From: Monocercomonoides exilis
Taxonomy: Eukaryota; Preaxostyla; Oxymonadida; Polymastigidae
NCBI GenBank assembly: GCA_001643675.2
Contig: LSRY02000007.1
Span: forward strand, 1,876,001 to 1,940,000
Length of the DNA stretch: 64,000 nucleotides
Direction of reading: 5' to 3'
The position numbers and the translations under genes were made by a program. Shown here one piece after another: positions 13,101 to 19,975 of this stretch. Numbering within the stretch: position 1 is the stretch's first letter; every line of letters begins with the position of its first letter. Below the pieces are notes generated by a model. That model saw only the letters and a list, made by a program, of their open reading frames with translations, made no database searches and was not told the DNA's origin.

Positions 13101-13586
13101 CACTTCTGTGTTTTCGTATTTCATTAGCAGTGTGATATTTCTGATTTTGATATCGCCTTCATTCATTCGAAAAAGGGTATTGAATGATCCTCTTTCAAAA
13201 ACAGCCTTTGTATCTTCTATTTGGAGAAACGAATCTGAAGCAGATACACAGAAAGCATGCTTCTCGCCCCTGAAGAACATTAACCTTCTTTCTCGAAGTG
13301 TTGAATTTTCCACTCTGAAATGCGTTGATATTGAGGTTTGGTCGAATAATGCATTTCTTTTCTCAAATAAGTCGGGAAAAGCGATGCTTCTTCGAATATT
13401 CCCCTCACAAATGTTTTCTTTAGGAAAAATAAAATCATGATTGGAAGAGGCATCATTGATGACGCTGATATCTTCTTTTTCAATAATCATATCTTTGTTG
13501 TTCAATCCCATCTTTATTTGAAGTGAAAACGATGTTGCCCATATTAAAAGTGTCAGTTGGATAAGTGGCATCATTGTGCGGAACAT
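1146..13586 (-). CDS. Giant receptor-like surface protein: modular beta-helix ectodomain, one membrane helix, cytoplasmic pseudokinase
   Basis: A single uninterrupted frame of 4146 residues. It opens with a hydrophobic signal-like segment (MMPLIQLTLLIWATSFSLQ). Residues about 250-500 have GGA(V/M/L) and CxF strand motifs like chlamydial Pmp and right-handed beta-helix proteins. Eight related Cys-bearing modules follow. A membrane helix (VMLMVILFLVLIVAVAFIV) is at about residues 3693-3718 (bases 2431-2508), then a basic juxtamembrane stretch. The last 250 residues resemble a kinase fold: RWKAPEL is the APE motif (1531-1550) and VFSVGMMLWECLSLKIPF is a typical C-lobe helix. HRDLKPENILL is replaced by LANLSPHIILF (about 1748-1779) and no DFG or glycine loop is visible, so catalysis is unlikely. 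Upstream of the ATG, TTAATTTTACAG could be a splice acceptor that keeps the frame open, so a 5' exon may exist. Ligand and partners are unknown. Confidence 0.85.
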   Translation of the reverse strand: MFRTMMPLIQLTLLIWATSFSLQIKMGLNNKDMIIEKEDISVINDASSNHDFIFPKENICEGNIRRSIAFPDLFEKRNALFDQTSISTHFRVENSTLRERRLMFFRGEKHAFCVSASDSFLQIEDTKAVFERGSFNTLFRMNEGDIKIRNITLLMKYENTEVTSFVTWNDNVNHLNMREKVFLEDSLFSSMMMMPFLSALGSSTMLFTAIDNVAFFNITSCIAHKETGVRKENVCFQKSFISNCEINECDNVFCNNVEKAKSMIEFCARNISFEKSHDPIRNKTFSSSLDTFDNGIIEYESCSFINCTSSLRNGSAICIKGSASLTLVDCLFENCSITYSGDEYPRGGAVYCYGSGNSVTINTTFERCWCNCPSRSPYGGAMAIFQKNPYLKKCVFHNCNSSHGGGALNVEKHTKLDVIGCEFEKNTAILRSGSIHVNAGTFSNFENCLFENSKVNEGSAGTITNEINEKTICLFLFCFFMNNTSFNKKGHDIHIEGNFTEQVTKEWIVCSYSTSESAGRVYCGELKQGWLPDVPEIHNPLHIDSTDGKDISGCGASNSRCKTIGFALTQWVSHKHKAIVVCSSKLVESNISVFGLEIQFEKDDAVTDVTVSSNVGSGCLFSVGSGSLELDRWTIVHASGNSRDGSLFIVEGYYGLIDLKVCSIRADSMDASFAKPFFVAEMGEIVLEGCSIEGVCLESSSLFAWEREGNIDVRNGSITRIHRMEGNGAIVEKILQSGEKCDLWNTTISECKCMNGNGGALWVKTTGGSHLNVSSGNKVMKVMNCVAQFNEPDGSAGKSKGGGIYLQLENAEDDFEIVNPQFEWNSATWGSHLFIASPSLKTSVIQERLPFYPDFFGEKDIEGEDGATLNIAIPLVFYLQQREARVSVGDGGFDVSACGFVKYPCRSLDYGFGQESSSNSILFNKSYTWGECFRLDRQKGYIMSGVEGKSEVKMVGNESRLYEMVEIRSSVKITLVAFVLEQSLKQQQTSVFVVEKGEGSSLEITSSSVKGCSNEQTIPYCFVSVKNGKTLLSNVGVEKLSFSAQPFLACDGSNAEISMIQAVFTDVVCTGEHGLIETSNGSIAKISTSRFESERGSTQPVIVAFRAKNVLVNETNTSGLEMKTGDGCFIHGIVGARCEVNVEGGNVSGKCTKGNGGAMWLSMESGGIVHVGKSSLVLVSKSEARSSSGSGGLGGGIFAEAKNSGVDFVLKALEFAECHADLHGHNVFLRAPNFTTSVTNITFEFCRNTMNEDELVGYEGGDDTYAIPLVLYLRGAPLPVIVGGDNKKDFDRCGYEGYGCATIDFVLTRWASTDGLSSAIASAVSLSSEANLSQGAFEFNGTSVNSQIDVRENADKKQDGMIETSSTCLIKGVKIVVPSWLGGRLSLLFTREWSLRVDSCSLSIRLSLSAAYSLFMCTGGTLTLWGVSMRDITFNSGSAVWISEEGACEIVGCTMTNMKGSGTSEGTISYSSRGAMNVENTTVVEEGVADDSCKTLLFDNMGKSMHMRNCSFCNLTRSWVSGCGLSGKLDEGMELVLNGVRWENCSVHGGSGGGCFVELSKTAVLRIGGSGDEILAEKCRALNGDASDASDSLSGVGGGMVVKCIDGGRDFALKDVQFGKEENANEAENGGNNMFVMCGNLSDVVNVNSLNFDFPKAVEERPILEDMMGMENGENEKLIPLVVFFRQSIGGVYVGKKGCNHRLCGFEDYPCEGIKYAATRRASDANVEIVLLRDFVFDNPLVLDAQEMTIKVQGDERDREVIENGEGDSDSMIETKKNTSFECIWFCVPQSFASHRKCFLKCTECSLKLKECSVKSESGEMNYSFVSVQGGELTMEGFSVKGVCVDGHGLVEASGVGSKMELSEANLENVSAVGVEGVLSGRRCSSFKVSNTWMNMTTLSDCAMIRFVECGAVEMRGVNVWNISRQAGDGGAFVGVVGEGGKCEIVGSTFNNVSCLEHNGRGGCGCVEVKAGGTLNVEDNCFEGNGVLGEESFGGGLYLKFCAASVEYSMKQNEFVDNRAGIGKDVYVVCPQPRKVLRLELWEETVKESDERERFWVFDDTSGAVISSSILVMLFPAGEEIVFVNGLFQNNNGCGHEEMPCRDVEYAFKFVIELHTTIRLAGNTFLEGVIDANKTLTVDGANNTKPELEIKPGGQLCVSDAEVVLSLRGLHFKLTSETAKASTYAVSASALSAMNSLSSVLMISQGRCAVVNCLFGEEGEGREEVGRWIVQESGGSVELSSVKFAGLGFGGSWGIVFCEGGEFSCRNTSISQISAGEASLFVSGDYAKWKFKAVNVSSVNAINGRIITLNKGSVLTMSDECVVEGCGASTKNGSFGLCEMSEENELRIENVQMSSWVSDVGRGYGGCLFVAMSEGYANNYLFRDIVLKENDALVGKDMFVECVELNSSILSDRFCIELTSGSDESTVDVKGVDTSRFEDPVDLRLFLIQAHLAIVVVSSEGYDMVGCGEEAYPCHSFWCGYSNTLEGAEKRELRIQNVAEVDRGYDVSSFVIASPSEGEECELHVSGELQNGALDGVFVNSKAAEFRSINFQIPSSMISAIQAIFVSSSTSAELMITHCSISESSGMLTDYGIVKVMGGRLIIENCSFTSLTEHSHAPFAVQGSLRAENCTLTKAKSRTGKEGGLMCIRLGSRDCAKVDGCRMEGCECKAESGKGGAMFVDGSEATEPKCISLNGTFFLSNLAAIGKHLYVGCRDLNTTVTTETFNFSLSEMESDDNDLMGADPIHGETSLLRFLVEFRSSTVHVGAGGYDLLRCGSANDPCQSWRYGIEHLLTETNEKTIVVSGECRYEEDGILSDFEVKSAGAENEEQSTASLIIECSGEEGVDVCMRNTRKLRFEWISFVVREGFANERGGVIVSEGEELEMIDCGVSMKVSASQVSGISYAVVRRGSVIVKRLSVVSSSIGKCLFEVAVDVGCVIEGFKAEMVEMRDGSIIGTRGKQVGKMQIGNGRSAITVVKSEFKNITNNGENGCVFDLGESSSATALDVNASVFKMCMSSNSPKGGAIHFCMGSGGYLHVRDTSITLSSCSAQSGWGGGVYVGAVFAGDLDMMFKSIVFGSNIAHIGRDLFVECYSIKEQINETQFLFDLRESKYNRLNAIYGIDRTELCGEPVNLIEFIVIYQNDTIFTTSDREVASEDSRNCGSQMLPCASLGFAVSHLTHDFESQIVVIGEGLIKGELDVTDASIRSRTTTAAYLRLNTHLERTRPCVVLCTESVVFRGISFVVDPESLKNHFRFVECGQGKTEMTKCTFSGTAYERNNAFAMNATLLYVSSGGYLELENVTLSHVSSSSPMIVCEQKSKLSCTSLVMVSLECSLGLITAKDCEMVAIEKSECQDVVCNGGALFAFEGDSYRKESEDERNKCECAFSVCSIENITMTAGMGEVLFANCLGGLRMQNISFAKCVSREQKGKMLRSERSNAVELESCTFSGDEGERESELNASGKEMCEWNGSVVHFEDSSVVMSFTTIKNAKDGGMSVSGGDMRIERGEFLNNNPDIVKFPSVRRNIICSGEGLVNIESLKGGDGMKDNSSLWFLNEGCRVEGIASERSSTLFIPVLEEVKSEEKGSVMELRFLGSVLIPCELSFKVSTWIGDAEAVERHEFSEADFVSEKEVRGSISSSTIASAPNDAEVSVAIVFGGKGEQHRTTLFVLKNRTEEQTNNNDYLAKGKTENHFSWITVMLMVILFLVLIVAVAFIVRWKKAKNRTKELEEIVNDTVRKDPKAFEMVTMEMSPEDQWRRAEREAEKKNEERIKKRVYEKSLGHSESSEHLLSESGSTEYILGRDSDKIPQWVLEEVDEKEWEEEIQKRSPSPSISSTSTSDTSDTDSTFVRGEDLCPTTSSMSNLVDAMSCSSPYVKLIVDLRDSLFMLLHGKNEKKEMAIGTLVEREVTGAHLLFWVVHGALHSFEDDKYYLPSLANLSPHIILFSEHMEIAIALHSDCFSDDSDSSSTSISSSTIITSSSACSSSNRNGKDSPPPSSAFEEDGYYRKECLRWKAPELQMNKKMSATKESVVFSVGMMLWECLSLKIPFEEYEGDAAGQKIANGERPNMGVISGSRQAGLVAAALLQHGRDRITLCDVKKELIKFFSKNEVTLTMSDAIIDEEQEDDSKANNSRASFSKSGESCT
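4050..11945 (-). repeat. Eight diverged tandem protein modules in the giant ectodomain
   Basis: A motif of the form CG(x)5-6C followed by a short aromatic or aliphatic helix-like stretch recurs eight times. In protein order it lies near bases 11853-11945, 10848-10912, 9657-9724, 8425-8490, 7255-7321, 6130-6195, 5214-5280 and 4050-4118. Examples are CGFVKYPCRSLDYGF, CGYEGYGCATIDFVL and CGSANDPCQSWRYGI. Most copies follow a strand like IPLVFYLQ. A second motif of the type GKD(M/L)FVEC lies once per module, shortly before the next Cys motif. Spacing is about 0.9-1.2 kb, or 305-410 residues. The DNA copies are strongly diverged, so these are old duplications. Confidence 0.8.
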
Positions 13587-14141
13587 TAAAGCTTGTCCAA
13601 TTCTGTAAAATTAAGAAATAAAAATTAAACAATGAGAAAATTTTTATTAAGGGTCCTCTAAAAAAATTATTTTGTTGATCTTATTATTAAATGTCAATAA
13701 ATGAAAAATATAAAGAACTTAATGATTTATTGAGGAAATGTGACGAATGAAGTTTCTGGGCATTTTTCTATGTCATTGATCCTTTTGAAAATGAATTACA
13801 AACTTTTCACTCAGATATATATATTTCACTTTGCATTTTTGGTTTTTTTTTTTCAGTAATTATTCAATCCATAAATGTACATAAGGGTGTCAGATTTTTT
13901 GTGATATGATTTCGAAAAATGTTCGGACATTTCTTGATATATTTCAGAAAAAAAAATTATCATTCCTTCATATTTGATGTAAAAAAAAAATAAAATGATC
14001 TTTTTTCAAAGAAAAATTGTCAATTTCAAGAAAAATGATGATTGTACTGTGCTTTTGTCATTCATTTTCATTTTTAATGAAAAATTGAAAAATCTTGAAA
14101 AATAACATAACAAAAATGATCTTTTCGACCAATATTTTATT
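13587..14141. promoter_or_regulatory. Divergent upstream region between the surface-protein gene and the UFD1-like gene
   Basis: About 555 bp of very AT-rich sequence lies between two start codons pointing away from each other. It should hold promoters for both. An ATATATAT run is near 13815-13825 and a CCAATATT lies at 14129-14136, six bases before the plus-strand ATG. Neither can be assigned a function from sequence alone. Confidence 0.4.
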
Positions 14142-16262
14142 ATGAATAATATGTCTCCAAAAGAACCTGAATTACTGCAAATAAAAGCTGCTGAAGGTGA
14201 ACAACTTAGCGTTATTGGATCTACAAATAAATTTTATTTGCCAGACACTTTGGCTCACAAGTTATTTACAAATGATTCTAATGAAAACAGTGTTTTGTTA
14301 TTTGAAGTTTCAGTAACCGAGGGAAAAGGGCGCGTATTTCTTGGAATTCAGGGTTTTACTCCACTGACAATGGGGATTGTACCACCTTGGGTGCTTAACG
14401 TTTTAAAAGCAGAGTCTGGAGTATATGTCACCCTTCGTCGAATAAAGTCAATTCCAGCTTGCACTTCAATAAAACTAAAACCGCTTGAATCTCGCTATTT
14501 CGAAGAAATTATAGACGAAGGTTTTGCATTGCAAAATGCATTATCTGGAAACTATAGTGCTGTTGAGGCAGGAAATATTATTGAATTAAGTTTTGGGCTT
14601 CGAAATTACAGAGTACAGGTTGCAAAAACCGAGCCTTCAAACGTTGTTTCACTTTTGGATTGCGATCCTGTTTGCACTATTGATGAGGAATTTAAGGAGA
14701 TTCTTCACGCTCCTTTGGAACTTGATGTACCAAAAAATTCGGATGTGAAGGCTGGAGAGTACACATTCTTCCGATTACAGACACCTGAATCAAAGAAGAT
14801 TCGCATAGAAATTTCAACGTCTATAGGAAGCACATGCTTGTTTGCATCTCGATTGGATAAATTTCCAAAGAGAGAAAGATTTATGTGGTCAACCATCTTG
14901 ATTGACAATGAAGAAATTGTTGTATCTCCAAAGTCAGAATCGTTGCTATCTATGAAGAGGAAGGCTGATTCACTATTTAAATTAAACAAAGAAAATGAAG
15001 GAGGAGGAGAAACTCAGAAAGATGAAGAAAAGAAAGCTGAAGAAATTGTAGATTTGTATATTAGTGTATACGGTTACAAAGAAGACTCAGAATTTACATT
15101 GCGAGCAACAGAAACGGATGAAGAAGACCCAGTTGAGCTGGAAAGAAAAGAGAAAATGAAAGCGGAAGAAGAATCAGAATCAGATTACAATGACAATGAG
15201 AGCGATGATGATGATGAATCAAAGGAAGAAGAAGAAGAAGAAAATGCTTGTGAAAATGAAAAGAAAAAGGATGAATCGGAAGTTGTTGAAGAAGTGATCG
15301 AGTACGTTGTAGAAGCGGAGGAAGGGGAGGAAGGAGGAGAAGAAGTGGAGTATGTCTATGAGTATGAAGAAGAAGAAAAGGAAGATGAACAAATTGCAAA
15401 AAAAGCAAAGGAATTTGTTGTATACAACCCTCCTTCGCCTCCGCCTGGTCAAAGGAGCCTATTTCCAGATGATTCTTCTCAACAAACTTCCTCTTCATCC
15501 AAGCTATCCTCCTCCTCCTCCTCCTCCTCCTCCTCTTGTTCTTCTTCTTCTTCTTCTTCTTCTTCTTCTTCTTCTTCTTCTTCACCTTCGTTAGATCAAT
15601 GTCCGAATTGTCATGTTCGTCTTTCTCCCTTGCAATTATTGAGCCATGTTCGATATTGTAGAAAAACAACAGCTATTTGTCCTGTGTGCAAGAAGCGATT
15701 GAAGCCTGAGCAACTCAACAAGCATGTGGATATGCTCCACACAAAAGTGAAATGCTTATGTGGCATCGAAATGTATCCGCCTTCGATACCACGCCACACA
15801 GCGCTGTCCTGTTCAGAGCGTCCGGCTGTGTGTGACATCTGCCAGCTGACTTTCACCCATCGCTTACTATCTTCACACCAGCTGCGATGCTTTGAAACGA
15901 ACTACGCCTGCAGAATGTGTGGATTGCGTGTTTTGGGGAGGAACATGAAGAGCCACATCAGAAATGTGCATGTTTTGGGCTTGGTAGAAGGAAGAGGGCG
16001 TGGAAAATGCATCGGAGGAAAATTTGGTGCTTCTTCTGTTGGATCGCAATCTTATTCTTCGAAGCAGAAAGAAAAACACAATACAAAGCCACTCGGATCG
16101 CTTATGTGTCAGACACAAAGAAATACTGTTGAAGAAGAAGATCTGAGGCGTGCAATTGAGGCATCAGCATTGGTGTGCCCGTATTGTAGCCGAGGCGGAT
16201 GGGCAAACTTTGAAGAGTTACAAATTCACATGGTGACATCTCACGTTGAACAGATTTCTTGA
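14142..16262 (+). CDS. UFD1-domain protein with acidic/Ser linker and C-terminal zinc fingers
   Basis: 706 residues in one frame. Residues about 10-195 resemble the UFD1 N-terminal double-psi barrel: a substrate-facing beta domain with GIVPPWVLNVL and the conserved LKPLESRYFEEI segment. UFD1 works with CDC48/p97 in extracting ubiquitinated proteins. Residues about 324-420 are highly acidic, 455-480 are almost pure Ser (mixed TCC and TCT triplet runs), and 487-615 hold repeated CxxC...H...C fingers (CPNCHVRLSPLQLLSHVRYC, CPVCKKRL, CDICQLTF, CRMCGLRV). A last C2H2-like finger starts near residue 679 (CPYCSRGGW). The order UFD1 domain then fingers matches a plant family (PRLI-interacting factor K type) rather than classical UFD1. 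AATAAA is at 16314-16319. Confidence 0.8.
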   Translation: MNNMSPKEPELLQIKAAEGEQLSVIGSTNKFYLPDTLAHKLFTNDSNENSVLLFEVSVTEGKGRVFLGIQGFTPLTMGIVPPWVLNVLKAESGVYVTLRRIKSIPACTSIKLKPLESRYFEEIIDEGFALQNALSGNYSAVEAGNIIELSFGLRNYRVQVAKTEPSNVVSLLDCDPVCTIDEEFKEILHAPLELDVPKNSDVKAGEYTFFRLQTPESKKIRIEISTSIGSTCLFASRLDKFPKRERFMWSTILIDNEEIVVSPKSESLLSMKRKADSLFKLNKENEGGGETQKDEEKKAEEIVDLYISVYGYKEDSEFTLRATETDEEDPVELERKEKMKAEEESESDYNDNESDDDDESKEEEEEENACENEKKKDESEVVEEVIEYVVEAEEGEEGGEEVEYVYEYEEEEKEDEQIAKKAKEFVVYNPPSPPPGQRSLFPDDSSQQTSSSSKLSSSSSSSSSSCSSSSSSSSSSSSSSSPSLDQCPNCHVRLSPLQLLSHVRYCRKTTAICPVCKKRLKPEQLNKHVDMLHTKVKCLCGIEMYPPSIPRHTALSCSERPAVCDICQLTFTHRLLSSHQLRCFETNYACRMCGLRVLGRNMKSHIRNVHVLGLVEGRGRGKCIGGKFGASSVGSQSYSSKQKEKHNTKPLGSLMCQTQRNTVEEEDLRRAIEASALVCPYCSRGGWANFEELQIHMVTSHVEQIS

Positions 16263-16956
16263 ACATTTATCGAGAAATTTTTTGCTTTTTGATCAAATTT
16301 TAATTTAATTTAAAATAAAATACTATGCTTCAATTCATTGCTGAATGATAATTTCTTTATTACATTGTTATTTAATCCTTATATGACTTATTCCTTCAAC
16401 TTTGCATTTTTCTCAAAATACTTGGGCATTTGTGGTGATTTATCTTCCTTTCGTTTTTTTTTTTTTTTTTAAGTTTGTAATTACAAAATTTTTCAAATTG
16501 GCTGTTTTCGTTTTTTATTAACTTTTTTCTTAGATTATTTTAATTTTCATTTTCTTTCATTCTTTAATATTTATTTGATTGTTTGATTCATCATTGCCTT
16601 TTATTTTTTGATTTGCTTCCAAAGCCTTCGCATTTTAAATGAAAAAAAAAAGCACTTTTTGAATTTTCTAACTCATATTACACATGTATATATATCAACC
16701 CAAATTTATTTGATTCTAAAAAGTTGTATAATCTCTCTCTTTCACTTAAAAGCTGTTAGCGTTGAAATGAAGCTGTTTGAAAAACAATAATTGAGAAATT
16801 TGAAAGTTAACCATATAAAACAATGTTGTTGTATGAGCCTCAATCTTCTTCACGCATTCAAGAAAATGTAATTAACATATGAGGCTATCATTCAAATCTA
16901 CTATGTTCCGATAAAAAAATTTTTAAATAATCTACAGTAGCAATCACATTTCAAAA
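16263..16956. other. Convergent intergenic gap, AT-rich
   Basis: Contains the poly(A) signal of the UFD1-like gene at 16314-16319, a T run near 16447-16470 and short palindromic pieces sharing AGCCTCA near 16835 and 16885. A 60-codon open stretch at 16608-16790 looks like chance. Nothing else is supported. Confidence 0.45.
16314..16319 (+). terminator. Poly(A) signal of the UFD1-like gene
   Basis: AATAAA about 52 bp after the TGA stop, within AT-rich sequence. Confidence 0.4.
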
Positions 16957-17712
16957 TCATTCACCATATTGCCCTGGAAGTAAAGTCATTCGATATAATC
17001 CTTCTGGCTTGGCTAATTTCTCGTTGCTTTCTTCTTCAGAAAAAATAGCCTCGTTTAAAAGATTTGCCTCTTTCTTTTTCCCTTTACTTAACACTAAAAA
17101 AGCATTGAAAAATGTATTTTTGTGATGAAATATATAAAAAGATTCAAACTTTGTTGCTTAATTCCTAAACTTGCAAAATCCAAAAAATCATTGACGTCTT
17201 TCCCTTCTATTCTCAACTGTATGCATTCGCTTATTATTTTTTCGCACTTTATTTTAAATTAGAATAAAAAAAACAAAATTTATTGTAAAAGATAACCAGA
17301 TTAAGATTTCAAGGTTTCATAAATTTTGTGTTGCACCTTTTCACATATAGCAGAAGAAAGCTCGTGTAAGCATTGCTCCAGTTTTCCAGTTCTACATTCT
17401 TCAATGGTATGTTTTTGAATGGTCTTATACTCATCAATCATATTTTCATGAAGCTTGAATCCGAGTGTTCACATAAAATAAATAAAATATAATTAATAAC
17501 ATTATTTTAATTTTAAATATATTGTTTTTAAATACAATTTTTAAAATATTATTATCCAACATCTCAGAGTCATCTGGCATGCTAGATGATTTGATTGAAT
17601 TAGTAACTGAAGACTTATTTTCATTTTGTATATATTCCATCAGCGACGATGTTTCATTACACGATCCTGCATTTGAAAATTGAATTGAAAAATCAATTGA
17701 AGGAAGAGACAT
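16957..17712 (-). CDS. Small multi-exon gene of unknown function (about 175 residues)
   Basis: Proposed exons, in order: 17712-17536, 17453-17337, 17246-17150 and 17093-16957. All joins keep the frame (phases 0, 0, 1). The peptides are codon-like and acidic or amphipathic (MSLPSIDFSIQFSNAG, LHENMIDEYKTIQKHTIEEC, CIQLRIEGKDVNDFLDFA, ending GLYRMTLLPGQYGE then TGA). Intron starts are GTATTT, GTGCAA and GTTTGA. The second (GTGCAA) is the weakest. Without it exon 2 runs on to a TAA at 17301, which would make two separate small genes. An alternative end of exon 3 is 17171 (GTTTAG). I recognise no family. A predicted helical protein fits the composition, but no function can be given. Confidence 0.5.
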
Positions 17713-18474
17713 TTTTATTATGCTAATGATCAATTTTAAAAAATTCTTTGTTATCCTTCTTTTTTTGCAACAGTTGGAAAAACATATGAAATAAAGTTCA
17801 CAAATTATTATCTTTTAACATGTTCTATTTGTTAAATTCTGTTCATTCAATCAATTATATCTTTTAAAAATTTAGTCAAAAAATGTTTTGAATACAAAAA
17901 TTTTGTTTTTAAATTGCTTCATGCAAAACTTGCATTATTAACATATTATTTATCGAGTGTTTATTTTCATCTTTATCTTATGCAAATTATTATTTGCGAA
18001 GTTCGAAACATATTAAATCAAATGTTCTAATTCTCTGTATTTTCAAAATACTGATATATTTTTTTAATTGTGTTTCGATAATACAAATTGAATATTTGAA
18101 GATAAAAACTTTTTTTTTATGTTCTATTTTAGCCTATTGTTTTTGGAACACAAAAGGTTTTTCTTTTTTCTTTAATAAAAAATAATAATATTTTTGAATC
18201 GAAAAACAGTAAAGATTGATTTATTACTTTGCATTTCAGGATAGTCTGCCCATAGAATTTTAAATAATATTATGATGGTTAATAATAATAAATTTTAATT
18301 GTATTTCCTCCTTTTAAACAAGTTGAAAACATAAATTTAAAATTAAAACGTAAAATTTCAAAATATAAAAAACATAAACATCTAATAACAAACAAAATAA
18401 AATTGCAAAATGAGATGATTCAAAAAAACTTTTGAAGAGCTCGTCTTGACCAAATTAATCAAGATTATTTTATT
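17713..18474. other. AT-rich intergenic gap
   Basis: About 0.76 kb between two minus-strand genes. It should include the promoter of the small gene and the 3' end of the seven-helix protein gene. The open stretch at 17994-18185 is low-complexity Phe/Ile and not convincing. Confidence 0.45.
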
Positions 18475-18479
18475 TTATT
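18474..18479 (-). terminator. Poly(A) signal overlapping a stop codon
   Basis: On the minus strand AATAAA overlaps the TAA stop (18477-18475) of the seven-helix gene, and a second AATAAA follows directly at 18469-18474. Confidence 0.4.
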
Positions 18480-19629
18480 TAATGCGATGTTTACGACGTG
18501 ACATGAGGCTTGTATCAGAGTAAAGAGATACAGGCTTATAAGGAGTTGATTCTTTAAACTGCAGCAAAGAACTAATGCTGAAGATACTGAAGATTATCAG
18601 ATAAATGGCAGATGGAAGAACTTCAAAAACAGTTGCTTTTGCAAACCAAACCCAATGTAGAGTTGAACTGAAAATCGAGAAAAATAACAAGAAAAATGAA
18701 AATTTTTCAAAATTAACAAAATTAAGTTTAGCTCAAAATCATGAAAATTTCAAACCAGTCATCATTTAAGCTGCAATATTCTGTGGCAGATAATAATTTC
18801 TCGCTTATTGGAGACATGTTATAAAATGATAGTATTGAAAAAACAAGATGAACAAAGTTGATTGCAACAAGGAAGAATGTGAGAAAAGTTAGCAGCGATA
18901 GTTTCCATTTTGCCACAGACATAAATGCAGGACTTGCTGCGACTTTTGAAAATCCAACACCGCTCATGATCATTGATAAAATTATAGCAGAGTAAGTACA
19001 AGCTTCACTAAGCTCGAGCATGCGATCAAAAATGCCTGTCTCTTCATCGTGAGTAGCCTTATTCAAATCATGTTCAATTATTTCAAATAAATAGATAAAT
19101 ATTCATAAAGAAAAATAAAAATAAAAGCAATTTCATACAGTATCAATAATACAGGCACATAGCGAGAGCATAAAAAATAATCCAAAGAAGCTAAACACAA
19201 ATGTTGAATAAAATGTTCGTTTTGCTTGAGTTTTGAACAAAGGAATAGAGTAACTTTTACTCAGCCAAAGAATGAAAAATTGCCAAGGTAATCCAGAAAA
19301 ATAAGGTGGAAGCGCAGTACATAAAAATGAATATGCAAATGATGTGTAGGGAAAAGGAACAAGGAACAAAAAACTTCGAATTAAGAAATACAGCGTCAAA
19401 ACAATTAGAGTTAGCTTTTTGGAAATATTGTCCTTCCAATGCGATACCCGAATTTGCATAAATGTTTCATAAGCACAAAATAGTAAACTGAGAAAAAAAA
19501 AGCAAAATAGAAGGAGGATGGGAAGAGAGTCATTTCCAAAAATAACTAAAAATAAAAATTAATCAAGGACATCGTTAAATAGCACAAACCAGGACACGTG
19601 GCTGTAATTGTAGGTTGAGCTCTCACCAT
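18475..19629 (-). CDS. Seven-helix membrane protein, TOM1/THH1/GPR137-like
   Basis: Four exons: 19629-19590, 19545-19139, 19057-18756 and 18667-18475. Intron starts are GTTTGT, GTATGA and GTTTGA, all ending in AG, with lengths of 44, 81 and 88 nt. Phases agree and the product is 313 residues. It has seven hydrophobic spans, including PILLLFCFFFLSLLF, LTLIVLTLYFLIRSFLF, FGLFFMLSLCACII, LTFLTFFLVAINFVHLVF and EVLPSAIYLIIFSIF. The topology, the basic loop KTQAKRTFYS before helix 4 and the last helix resemble the TOM1/THH1 and GPR137 families, which sit in endolysosomal or vacuolar membranes. The similarity is weak enough that another seven-helix family is possible. An AATAAA overlaps the stop codon at 18474-18479. 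Confidence 0.65.
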
Positions 19630-19975
19630 TTCTATGGATTAAATAAGCTTATTTACAACGTTTTCCCAATAATACAATATTATTATGTTTTATATTTTAT
19701 TATGTTTTAACTTAAATTTCCCATTTAATTTTAAAGACAATTATTTCGAGATTTATTGAAATGAAACAACAAAAGAAAATATAAAACCGAACTTCACAAT
19801 AAAAACAATATTTTGAAAAAATAGAGGTTTCACATTTTTAAACGTCAAATCATTCTCTCAATCGAAGATAAATAGAAAAAGACAAAATTCAACATAACTT
19901 GAAATTAAGAAACCACTTTTCAGTTTCACGAAAGAAAGCTTCATAATTCTACAAAAGAAAAACTATCACACGACT
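19630..19975. other. Short AT-rich gap
   Basis: About 350 bp between the end of the A20/AN1 gene and the start of the seven-helix gene, both on the minus strand. It should hold the seven-helix promoter. No other feature is visible. Confidence 0.4.

Noticed and set aside
1150-13483. Many plus- and minus-strand open stretches overlapping the giant surface-protein gene
   Set aside because: They lie in other frames of one continuous 4146-codon gene, have no family motifs, and arise from its Ser, Cys and Gly codon composition.
15094-15669. Antisense open frame rich in Lys, Arg and Leu over the UFD1-like gene
   Set aside because: It is the complement of the acidic and poly-Ser triplet repeats; such tracts produce open frames on both strands.
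16830-16895. AGCCTCA/TGAGGCT pairing as a structured RNA or tRNA-like element
   Set aside because: Only seven to eight pairs with a loop of about 40 nt, no tRNA boxes and no supporting second stem.
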